Assembly: GCA_937952445.1 (NCBI GenBank)
Contig: CALGAA010000308.1
Coordinates: 1-21,041 of the forward strand
Direction: 5' to 3'
Source of the DNA: an uncultured Bacteroidota bacterium
GTDB lineage: Bacteria; Bacteroidota; Bacteroidia; Chitinophagales; Saprospiraceae
Length of the DNA stretch: 21,041 nucleotides
Numbering within the stretch: position 1 is the stretch's first letter; each line of letters opens with the position of its first letter. Shown in pieces: positions 14,179-21,041 of this stretch. A program made the translations under genes and the position numbers. The notes below the pieces were generated by a model. The model was given only the letters and a program-made list of their open reading frames with translations. It did no database searches and was not told the origin of the DNA.

Positions 14179-16580
14179 TGAGGTGCAAGATAAATGGAAT
14201 AATTCATGGAATGCGATATTTGATCAGGATTTTGCTCAAGACGAACCGGATAGTATTTTCCATCCAACCAGTCCGAAATAAAATTATCGTAATACGGAGA
14301 TCCGGGATTGCCCGATTGTCCACCCGGATATATGACGTGGGCATGCACCGAATCCGGGACCATTTGGACGATCATTCGCCAACTCGGACCGTTGGTTCGG
14401 GTGGTCGCATTGACAGTATCGCCGTTTCCTCCGGTTTTTAGATCGAGATGCGAAAATTCGGAAATACCCAGAAGATGGGGAATTGACAGGGAATGGGAAC
14501 GGCCCCAGGCACGTTGGTCAGAGGGTATAAGATGGAAAGATTCCAAGGCCGAGTCCCAGGCTTCCCGTATCACATCACCGGCATTTTCCCGAATTTCAGG
14601 TGTGCTTTGGATGTCAAAGACAGGATCGTCAGGATCGTCCAACAATTCCCTGAAACGCCACTCTTCAGGGTTTTTTCGTGGAAGCGCGACCGGGACTGTG
14701 ATTTCATCAAAACTAAGCCGCATGCATTCATTGATCCACATCTCTGCAAAAGTGGGCAACGGGCTGTCAGCTTCGTAATGGTAATCCCAATGGATCAGGC
14801 TGTCTTTGAATCTGGAATCCTCGTCGATGAATTCCAGCATTCGGGGCAGCAATTCCGCTGCTTTGAGATTGAAATTGCTCGTTTGGATTTCCATCATTTG
14901 AGGAACGGTCAGAGCTGGTCTGGTTTGAAGGTATCGGGAAATGGTGCGTCCCCGGTAATAGTCAAACCGACCGGAATAAAAGTACGGGTATTCGGGAAAG
15001 GTAGGCCATTCATTGGCTGAAATGACATATTGCCTTTCCGGATTGACCATTCGGGGAAGGTGTTCTTGCGGAATAATCCCCTGCCAGTCATTTTCGGTAA
15101 AACTACCATCGAGAATAAATCGGCCCTGATCTGGCTTTTTGACAGGGAAATGTCCCTGAACTGTAATGGCAATCGTATCGTCCACCGAGGCGAAAACGAT
15201 ATTTTGACCAGGGGCATAAAAATGCTCCAACGCACGCGTGTAATCCTCCAGATTGGTCGCGCGCATGAGCCCCCACATCGTTTTTAAATCACAACTTTCC
15301 CCCGGTTCAGTAGTAATCCATTTTACAGCAATGTTGTGGTCGGCCTCCCCTTCATGTCCATATAAAACAGGCCCCCACCACGTATCGTAAACCTTTTCAA
15401 TATGATCCGGCTTGTTTTTGATGTGTATGACTTCCTCCCTCAGGATTGCCTGGTGATCCTGTCCGTCCAGTTCGTAAATACCATATGCTTTATCGATCCA
15501 TTTGATTTTGTACGCATCCATCACATCTAAGGATGAGTTGGTCAGCCCCCAGGCTGTATTTTCATTGAATCCGATAATGATACTCGGCATGCCCGGAATG
15601 GACACCCCGTGCGTATGCCATTCCGGGGTACGCAATTGTAGTTCGTACCAGATATTGGGTAGCGTGAGCCGGAGATGGGGATCACTCGCCAGAATAGGGA
15701 ATGAATCCCGGGTAAGTGCAGATCGAACAGCCCAGTTGTTGCTGCCAATGCCTTTTTCTACACCTCCGGGGAATTGGTCGCGCAGGTATTCAAAATGATG
15801 ATATTGCTGCGAGTCGAGCCGGGGAATGGAATCGGGATAGGTATTCCTCTCTACATCAATAGGCAGGAGCGTATCCGGAAAAATGGGAAATAGTTTATGG
15901 TGGAGCTCCGGTCCCAGATTCCACAGCGTATTCGTTTGGGCAAAATCGTCCAAATTGAGATTGAGTGTTGCAGCCAGCGAAACTGAAACCGCGAGGGTTT
16001 TACGGATGGACCACTCTTCCGGCTGTATATTCAGTAATTTGTATTCCAGGGGGTAAAACTGGGGTTCGAGTGAGCCGATATAATCATTAACACCCTCTAC
16101 ATAGGCACTAGCCAGGGCCATCATATCCGGGTGATGACTCCATGCTTCGTATTTCTTTTCTATGATCCCGGGAAAATTGATTCGCCGGGCAAATACATCC
16201 CTCTGAAGTGTTTCTTCTCCCAGTATTTCAGACAATCGCCCGTAAATTGCCCGGGCGGTGAGTTCCATTTGAAACAACCGATTTTTGGCGTGTAAAAATC
16301 CCTGAGCATAAAAGGCGTCAGCATCGTTGCTTGCGTATACATATGGAACCAACCGTTGATCAAACTCAATCCGGACGCTATCGGACAAGAAAGGACTGCT
16401 AAATTCCTCCTGGCTTCCTGCTTTTCCGGATTCGGCTTGCGTCCACAATCCAGTAAACGGGTTGATGAAATGTCCCAGCGCCGGGATACTCCGTTGCCCA
16501 AGGGTCAGGTTGCGGGATAGCAGAATCAGCAAAGCAATGCTTACACTCAGGGTTATGATAAATTTCCAGATGTTACTCAT
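14175..16580 (-). CDS. Penicillin acylase family (S45) Ntn hydrolase
   Basis: An 801-residue precursor with an N-terminal membrane segment (about 6-22), so it is exported or anchored outside the cytoplasm. The family cleaves amide bonds such as those in penicillins, cephalosporins, acyl-homoserine lactones or N-acyl amino acids. The alpha part holds AYAQG-like FYAQGFLHAKNRLFQMEL (90-107). The beta chain should start at Ser280 in GIGSNNWAV after self-cleavage between Gly279 and Ser280. Next come SDPHL, GVSIPGMPSIIIGFNENTAWG and a C-terminal TRTNGPSWRMIV bearing the oxyanion-hole-type Asn. All parts needed for activity appear present. Subfamily and substrate cannot be read from sequence. It starts at an ATG. 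A perfect 8-bp hairpin lies 68-92 bases upstream. Confidence 0.94.
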   Translation of the reverse strand: MSNIWKFIITLSVSIALLILLSRNLTLGQRSIPALGHFINPFTGLWTQAESGKAGSQEEFSSPFLSDSVRIEFDQRLVPYVYASNDADAFYAQGFLHAKNRLFQMELTARAIYGRLSEILGEETLQRDVFARRINFPGIIEKKYEAWSHHPDMMALASAYVEGVNDYIGSLEPQFYPLEYKLLNIQPEEWSIRKTLAVSVSLAATLNLNLDDFAQTNTLWNLGPELHHKLFPIFPDTLLPIDVERNTYPDSIPRLDSQQYHHFEYLRDQFPGGVEKGIGSNNWAVRSALTRDSFPILASDPHLRLTLPNIWYELQLRTPEWHTHGVSIPGMPSIIIGFNENTAWGLTNSSLDVMDAYKIKWIDKAYGIYELDGQDHQAILREEVIHIKNKPDHIEKVYDTWWGPVLYGHEGEADHNIAVKWITTEPGESCDLKTMWGLMRATNLEDYTRALEHFYAPGQNIVFASVDDTIAITVQGHFPVKKPDQGRFILDGSFTENDWQGIIPQEHLPRMVNPERQYVISANEWPTFPEYPYFYSGRFDYYRGRTISRYLQTRPALTVPQMMEIQTSNFNLKAAELLPRMLEFIDEDSRFKDSLIHWDYHYEADSPLPTFAEMWINECMRLSFDEITVPVALPRKNPEEWRFRELLDDPDDPVFDIQSTPEIRENAGDVIREAWDSALESFHLIPSDQRAWGRSHSLSIPHLLGISEFSHLDLKTGGNGDTVNATTRTNGPSWRMIVQMVPDSVHAHVIYPGGQSGNPGSPYYDNFISDWLDGKYYPVRLEQNPDQISHSMNYSIYLAPQ

Positions 16581-17237
16581 TCATGCTGTGTTGTGGTTGT
16601 CCGACCTGCGTTAAACGACTCTGATAAAAGCCAATGTGATGGACAATAACCTGGTATCGCTTCCACCAGGTTTAGAATTATCCCAAAAACGGCGGTATTC
16701 TATCACGCTGTTTACCGCAATTGACCGCACGAAGAGTGGGTGATTTACGACCTTTTCCCCCGTGCTGCCACAGATGCGATGGAAAATTGTCCAAATGGTC
16801 CATTGGAAAGATAACGACTTCCCTGGAAATAGTATAATACTGGTTGATTGAATTTTAAGTTCCAGTATAAAGTAGTTATCCTGATGGGGGTGGGATTACA
16901 TACTATCCTCCTCAATATTGGGAAGGTTGGTGCATTTACTCCCGACCTATACAGGAAGAACATGAGAAAAAGGTGCGACAGGGCCAAATTAAATTTGTGA
17001 AAAAGAGTAAGGATGTCCTGCTTTTGACTTCGTTGATTCTTTTGTGACTTTTTGAGTTGAATATACATGAATGAACAAAGTTTCAGTTAATCATAAGGAT
17101 CGTATATTGGGACATTCTGGGAGCAAAGGAATATGTATCAAGGTTGGGATTGAATCGAAGTTCTTGTCTGTGTTCAGGAAGAGATGAAAAGAAGTTGCCG
17201 CCATCATTTGTAAGAATAAATGAAGTGGATACTTCTA
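16581..17237. other. Gene-free stretch between the acylase and yaaA
   Basis: About 650 bases without a convincing gene. A 107-codon minus-strand frame (16745-17068) has poor composition. A shorter minus-strand frame running from the yaaA end to a TGA near 17093 reads protein-like (NPNLDTYSFAPRMSQYTIL) but has no start codon and no known relative. The acylase promoter should lie near its start, but I found no consensus pair. Confidence 0.5.
16648..16672. repeat. Perfect hairpin upstream of the acylase
   Basis: AACCTGGT and ACCAGGTT form an 8-bp stem with a 9-base loop (ATCGCTTCC), 68-92 bases before the acylase ATG. It has no T-run. An operator or a leader structure is possible. Confidence 0.3.
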
Positions 17238-17996
17238 TTACTTCGTGAAAAATAATTCGCCGGGCGAGGAAAGTTCTTCGTTGTACGCATACCCGTCCAA
17301 ATTGAAAGATTGGAGATCCTCTAAATTTTCAATTCGATTTTTGATGATATACTTCGCCATCGATCCCCTCGATTTTTTGGAATTGTAGGTGATAAATTTC
17401 CATTCCCCCTTGCGCCATTCCCGAAAGTGAATATCGATGATTTTAGCCGACAGCTGTTTGAAATCCAAAACGTCGGAATACTCCTTCGAGGCCAGGTTGA
17501 CTAGGATATTCTCAGATCGTTGTTGAAGGAGTTCGTTTACATAATTCGTCAATGTGTCACCCCAAAATTTGTACAAACTTTGCTGACCGATTTTCAATTT
17601 TCCACCCATTTCGAGTCGGTATGGTTGGATACGGGTACTGGGATGGAGAACCCCGTACAATCCGGACATGATCAATAACCGGGATTCGGCATATTCCAGG
17701 TCACTTTCAGACCACGAAGGGGCATCCAACCCCACAAAAACATCCCCTTCGTAACTGTAAATAGCGCTGAGCCCTTCGTTGGAGCTAAACTCCACATCGA
17801 AGTTTTTGAATCGATCATAGTTGAGTTCGGTCAGGCTTTCACTGATTCCCATCAGTTTTTGCAGTTCTTTTTTGGACAATCGCTGAATTTTTCGCGCCAC
17901 TTGTGCAGTTTTTTCCTGAAAGAGGGGGGCGGTGGGATGGGGGTGCTCGATTCTCTCCGTGCGCATAGTTTTGGAAGGAGAAAGTATGATGACCAT
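17238..17996 (-). CDS. yaaA: Peroxide stress protein YaaA (UPF0246)
   Basis: A 252-residue cytosolic protein. In E. coli YaaA (258 residues) lowers intracellular free iron during hydrogen peroxide stress, which protects DNA from Fenton damage, and it also binds DNA. Family landmarks are the opening MVIILSPSKTM, LSGLYGVL-like MSGLYGVLHP, the signature PYRLEMG, NLASKEYSDVL and a C-terminal KKSRGSMAKYI. The ATG at 17996 is chosen because the family starts this way. An upstream TTG frame would add 17 residues that overlap the strong terminator at 18026-18054. The promoter must therefore lie between that terminator and the start, but no clear consensus was found. No neighbour gives further functional context. 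Confidence 0.93.
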   Translation of the reverse strand: MVIILSPSKTMRTERIEHPHPTAPLFQEKTAQVARKIQRLSKKELQKLMGISESLTELNYDRFKNFDVEFSSNEGLSAIYSYEGDVFVGLDAPSWSESDLEYAESRLLIMSGLYGVLHPSTRIQPYRLEMGGKLKIGQQSLYKFWGDTLTNYVNELLQQRSENILVNLASKEYSDVLDFKQLSAKIIDIHFREWRKGEWKFITYNSKKSRGSMAKYIIKNRIENLEDLQSFNLDGYAYNEELSSPGELFFTK

Positions 17997-18025
17997 AATT
18001 TGAATTGTGATGAGGGATAACAAAA

Positions 18026-18054
18026 AAAACCCTTGAAAAATTTTCAAGGGTTTT
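18026..18054 (-). terminator. Strong palindromic terminator after the DUF1573 gene
   Basis: AAAACCCTTGAAAA, one central A, then TTTTCAAGGGTTTT: a 14-bp perfect inverted repeat. On the minus strand it is followed by an unbroken T-run (revcomp of 18022-18029), starting 25 bases beyond the DUF1573 stop. It separates that gene from yaaA. Confidence 0.88.
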
Positions 18055-18078
18055 GTATTTGGATCTTTTTATTTCTTA

Positions 18079-18507
18079 TTAGAAAGCCGCCTGATCCTGA
18101 GTGGGAACGCTCTTGTCCTCTTCTTTGTAGACCTTACCTTTTATGTTGAGAACGATCTTCTCATCATTGGTCGTCATCAGAGTAACGGTTTTACCAAAGG
18201 AACCTATCCTTTGAGTGTCATACCGTACTTTTACTTCGCTTTTTTGACCAGGCATTATCGGTTCTTTGGGATAATCCGGAACAGTACATCCGCACGAACC
18301 TTTTGCACTTTTAATGGCTACGGGTGCATCGCTGACATTTTCGAATACGAAAGTCCGGTAGGGATCTGACCCCTGTTCGATGGTTCCGTAATCCACCGTT
18401 GTTTGTTCAAATTTCAGGCTGGTTTGAACTTCTTCTTTGTCGCTTTGGGCAAATCCTAAAGAAACAAATCCGATGGCCAACAACAATGTTAGTGCTATGT
18501 GTTTCAT
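18079..18507 (-). CDS. DUF1573 domain protein, exported
   Basis: A 142-residue protein with a signal peptide ending GFA|Q at residue 20, then a single DUF1573 domain (about 31-125), an immunoglobulin-like beta sandwich common in Bacteroidota. The typical features are the FEQTTVDYGTIEQG opening, the SCGCTVPDYP motif with Cys72 and Cys74, and MPGQKSEVKVRYDT. The Cys pair could form a disulfide or bind metal. The family's biochemical role is not established. The gene stands alone, ends in a strong terminator and starts at an ATG that is divergent from the E1 gene. A periplasmic or surface location is predicted. No lipobox Cys is present. Confidence 0.9.
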   Translation of the reverse strand: MKHIALTLLLAIGFVSLGFAQSDKEEVQTSLKFEQTTVDYGTIEQGSDPYRTFVFENVSDAPVAIKSAKGSCGCTVPDYPKEPIMPGQKSEVKVRYDTQRIGSFGKTVTLMTTNDEKIVLNIKGKVYKEEDKSVPTQDQAAF

Positions 18508-18687
18508 TTTAAAAGATTTAATAATGATGAATATGAATGCTAATATACGGTCTTTGAACGCACTTTGTAAAGGATTGTTGATAAAAATAAAGTTAAATGA
18601 GGGATTTTTTCATTTTTAATCGATTAAATCCGTTGAAACAAGGTTTCAAAATGGATTGTCAGAATGGATTAGCCCCCGTGGTTAAAT

Positions 18688-18718
18688 TTTGAAAACCATT
18701 ATATTTGTTGTAATTTTA
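18688..18718 (+). promoter_or_regulatory. Probable promoter of the fused E1 gene
   Basis: TTTG (18688-18691), 19 bases, then TAATTTTA (18711-18718), one mismatch from TAnnTTTG. The start codon lies 24 bases after the -7 element. A second possible -7 element, TATATTTG at 18700-18707, is a full match but lacks a TTTG at the right distance. Confidence 0.5.
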
Positions 18719-18741
18719 GGCGATAATAACCCACCATATTT

Positions 18742-21041
18742 ATGAATAATCTGATTACGGACACAGGTGTAGATCAATTGATAACCGTAGAGGAGCCGTA
18801 TATTCGGGAGGTGTTACACGACTTTTGGATTTGTTGCATTAGCCGGGAAGCTTCTATTTTGGTGCGTCGTGAAGTATTGACAGGAAAAGCGAAATTTGGG
18901 ATCAGCGGAGATGGTAAGGAAGTGGCCCAGGTGGCCATGGCCAGGGCATTTCGTAAAGGCGATTTTATAACGGGTTATTACCGGGATCAGACCTTCATGT
19001 TCGCAATAGGAGAGACTGACCTTGAAAGTTACTTTGCTCAGGTATACGCAGACAGCATTTTGGATCCTTTTTCAGGTGGGCGTCAGATGGCAAGTCATTT
19101 TGCTACCCCGTTTTTGGATGAAAAAGGCGAATTTCTGGATTTAAAAGAAAAGTACAACGTTACATCTGGTATTTCTTCTACGGCAGGCCAGGTGGCCAGA
19201 GGAATAGGTATTGCCCTGGCTTCCAGGAAGTTTAGGGAAGTCCCCCAATTAGCCGATCACCCGCTGAACGATGAAGGAGAAGGCATTTCATTTTTTACGA
19301 TTGGGGACGGTAGTACGTCTGAAGGGCCTTTTTGGGAGATGATGAATGCTGCAGCGGTGATGAAAGTCCCTCTTGCTGTAAGCATTTGGGATGATGGATA
19401 CGCGATATCTGTTCCCAAAAAGTACCAGACCGTGAAAGAAAGTATCTCGCGGGCCCTGGAAGGTTTTTTAATCGATGAAAATAAAGATGGCATCCGGATT
19501 TACACCGCAAAAGGGTGGGATTACCCCGGACTGGTCGATCTGTACGACCGGGCAATCAATAAGGTCAGGGAGGAACACATTCCCGCATTAATTCATATCC
19601 TGGACTTGACTCAACCTTTGGGACATAGTACCTCGGGTTCACACGAGCGATACAAGTCCGCCGAGCGACTCCAGTGGGAGAAAGAAAACGATTGCATTTT
19701 AAAATTTCAGGAGTGGATCATCGAAAATGGCATGGCTACGCAGGAAGAACTCGATACCTTGCGGCAGGAAGCTAACCGGCAGGTGAAACTGGCCAAAACC
19801 CGAACCTGGAATAAACTGACCTCCCGGATCAAAAAGGACAAGGAAGAATTTACCGAAATAGTTCGGGAAATATACGTCAGTATTGGCGAACCGGATTCGA
19901 TCAAAGCCAAGTATGAGAAAATGAACGCGCTGGAATTTCCACGGCTTTCTCATATCGTTTCTGCGGGGCGTCAAATCAGCCATGAACTCGCCCTGAAAAA
20001 GGTGCCCCATCCCCGGTTGAAAGAATGGTTGGAAGCGAAAACGCGGGTGCTTGATGAACGGATTTCAACAAAATTGTATTCAGATTCCGCATCTTCCCCC
20101 CACAATGTGCCCGTTGTCGAACCGGTTTATTCGGAAAACAGTCCGGAGGAAGCAGGTTTTCAAATTATTAACCATTTTTTTGACAGATGCTTCGAGAAAT
20201 ATCCCCATTTGTTTGCTTTTGGGGAAGACCTCGGTAAACTGGGGGATGTTAATCAGGGTTTTGCCGGACTTCAAAAGAAATACGGTGAACATCGGATTTT
20301 TGACACCGGCATCCGGGAGTGGACCATCATCGGTCAGGCGATCGGCATGGGGATGCGCGGGATCAAGACCATCGCCGAGGTTCAATATCTGGATTATGTA
20401 ATTTATGCCTTAGCGCCCTTGTCCGATGATCTGGCTACACTGCGCTACCGAACCGATGGGATACAGAAAAGTGCGCCGATTATCCGGACACGTGGTCATC
20501 GACTGGAGGGGATCTGGCATTCCGGTTCGCCGATGGGTATGTTGCTCAATTCGCTGAAAGGAATCCATTTATGTGTTCCCCGAAATATGGTTCAGGCCGC
20601 CGGTATGTACAATACCCTGCTCCAATCTGACGATCCCGGGATCGTTATAGAGGTCCTGAACGGATATCGGATCAAGGAACGTCGCCCGGACAATCTTGGC
20701 GATTTCACGCTTCCACTGGGTCGTGCAGAATGCCTACGTCAGGGAGAGGATATTACGGTGGTATCATACGGTGCTACGTTGTGGATTGTGATGGAAGCGG
20801 CAGAATTCCTGGAAGAGTATGGAATTTCTGTGGAAGTCATCGATGTGCAGACGCTGATGCCTTTCGATTTGGATGGTATGATAGGGCAATCGGTACGTAA
20901 AACCAACCGGGTACTTTTTGTTGACGAGGACGTACCAGGTGGCGGATCAGCATATATGATGGAACGCAGTTTGTCGGAACAGTCTTATTTTGACTACCTT
21001 GAGATCCCGCCCAAAACCCTGTCCAGCCGGGAACACCGACC
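18742..21041 (+). CDS. Fused alpha/beta E1 of a 2-oxoacid dehydrogenase (partial, runs off window)
   Basis: The open frame continues past the end, so only the first 766 residues are seen. The E1 catalyses thiamine-diphosphate-dependent decarboxylation of a 2-oxoacid (pyruvate or a branched-chain oxoacid) and transfers the acyl group to lipoyl-E2. The alpha half (about 20-440) has YYRDQTFMFAIG and the thiamine motif start GDG (188-190) with STSEG. Its second part reads WDDGYAIS (216-223), where classic enzymes have NNGYAIS. LGHSTSGSHERYKS corresponds to the thiamine loop. The beta half (about 460 on) has FGEDLG with Glu495, RGHRLEGIWHSGSP with His593, and VSYGATLW. The fused layout and the WDDGY form are, from memory, common in Bacteroidota. 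Pyruvate versus branched-chain specificity cannot be decided. lpdA in this window could provide E3; no E2 is seen. Confidence 0.93.
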   Translation, partial: MNNLITDTGVDQLITVEEPYIREVLHDFWICCISREASILVRREVLTGKAKFGISGDGKEVAQVAMARAFRKGDFITGYYRDQTFMFAIGETDLESYFAQVYADSILDPFSGGRQMASHFATPFLDEKGEFLDLKEKYNVTSGISSTAGQVARGIGIALASRKFREVPQLADHPLNDEGEGISFFTIGDGSTSEGPFWEMMNAAAVMKVPLAVSIWDDGYAISVPKKYQTVKESISRALEGFLIDENKDGIRIYTAKGWDYPGLVDLYDRAINKVREEHIPALIHILDLTQPLGHSTSGSHERYKSAERLQWEKENDCILKFQEWIIENGMATQEELDTLRQEANRQVKLAKTRTWNKLTSRIKKDKEEFTEIVREIYVSIGEPDSIKAKYEKMNALEFPRLSHIVSAGRQISHELALKKVPHPRLKEWLEAKTRVLDERISTKLYSDSASSPHNVPVVEPVYSENSPEEAGFQIINHFFDRCFEKYPHLFAFGEDLGKLGDVNQGFAGLQKKYGEHRIFDTGIREWTIIGQAIGMGMRGIKTIAEVQYLDYVIYALAPLSDDLATLRYRTDGIQKSAPIIRTRGHRLEGIWHSGSPMGMLLNSLKGIHLCVPRNMVQAAGMYNTLLQSDDPGIVIEVLNGYRIKERRPDNLGDFTLPLGRAECLRQGEDITVVSYGATLWIVMEAAEFLEEYGISVEVIDVQTLMPFDLDGMIGQSVRKTNRVLFVDEDVPGGGSAYMMERSLSEQSYFDYLEIPPKTLSSREHR

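Noticed and set aside
16745..17068. 107-codon minus-strand frame between the acylase and yaaA
   Set aside because: No domain or convincing membrane layout, and rare-looking composition; treated as chance.
17997..18047. Upstream TTG start for yaaA adding 17 residues
   Set aside because: The extension overlaps a strong terminator, and the family begins at the ATG at 17996.
1..21041. CRISPR array, tRNA or rRNA genes, integrases or phage genes
   Set aside because: No regularly spaced repeats, cloverleaf-like sequence, rRNA-like stretch or mobile-element enzyme was seen on either strand.

Overview
The window comes from a member of the Bacteroidota, most likely near Saprospiria/Lewinella-type organisms (the phylum is well supported, the class is inference). 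The grounds are a type IX secretion (T9SS) C-terminal sorting tail on the peroxidase, promoters of the Bacteroidota form TTTG-19 nt-TAnnTTTG, A-rich leaders without Shine-Dalgarno sequences, and an E1 2-oxoacid dehydrogenase with fused alpha and beta halves. No tRNA, rRNA, CRISPR array, phage gene or intact insertion sequence was seen. It reads as chromosomal housekeeping and cell-envelope DNA.

Layout. 1-2150 (minus): a secreted animal-type haem peroxidase homologue, followed 6 bp later in the same frame by a small two-helix membrane protein. 2150-2848: no intact gene, only decayed open segments. 2849-4243 (minus): lpdA (E3). 4452-6641 (plus): coaD, then the P5C dehydrogenase pruA. 6929-8041 (minus): a lipoprotein Cu/Zn superoxide dismutase and a very acidic small protein. 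8478-9183 (plus): rplU-rpmA with a clear promoter and terminator. 9231-10559 (plus): a MATE transporter, convergent with the next block. 10565-13179 (minus): a class IV aminotransferase behind a gamma-glutamyltransferase lipoprotein. 13444-16580 (minus): a penicillin-acylase-family Ntn hydrolase followed by two small membrane proteins. 16581-17237: no convincing gene. 17238-18507 (minus): yaaA and a DUF1573 protein, separated by a strong terminator. 18742 to the window end (plus): the fused E1 alpha/beta 2-oxoacid dehydrogenase, cut off by the window edge.

How the genes relate. lpdA and the fused E1 can supply two of the three components of a 2-oxoacid dehydrogenase complex, although they lie 14 kb apart. 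SodC, YaaA and the peroxidase homologue suggest an oxidative-stress theme, but they are not one operon. The GGT and the acylase are two separate self-cleaving amide hydrolases placed at the envelope.

The most unusual observation is in the peroxidase. The fold signature, calcium loop, distal His, catalytic Arg and haem-linking Glu are kept, but the proximal haem-ligand His is Asn and several neighbouring haem-pocket residues are changed. It may be a pseudo-enzyme or a protein with altered haem chemistry, exported by T9SS. No clearly new multi-gene system was found.
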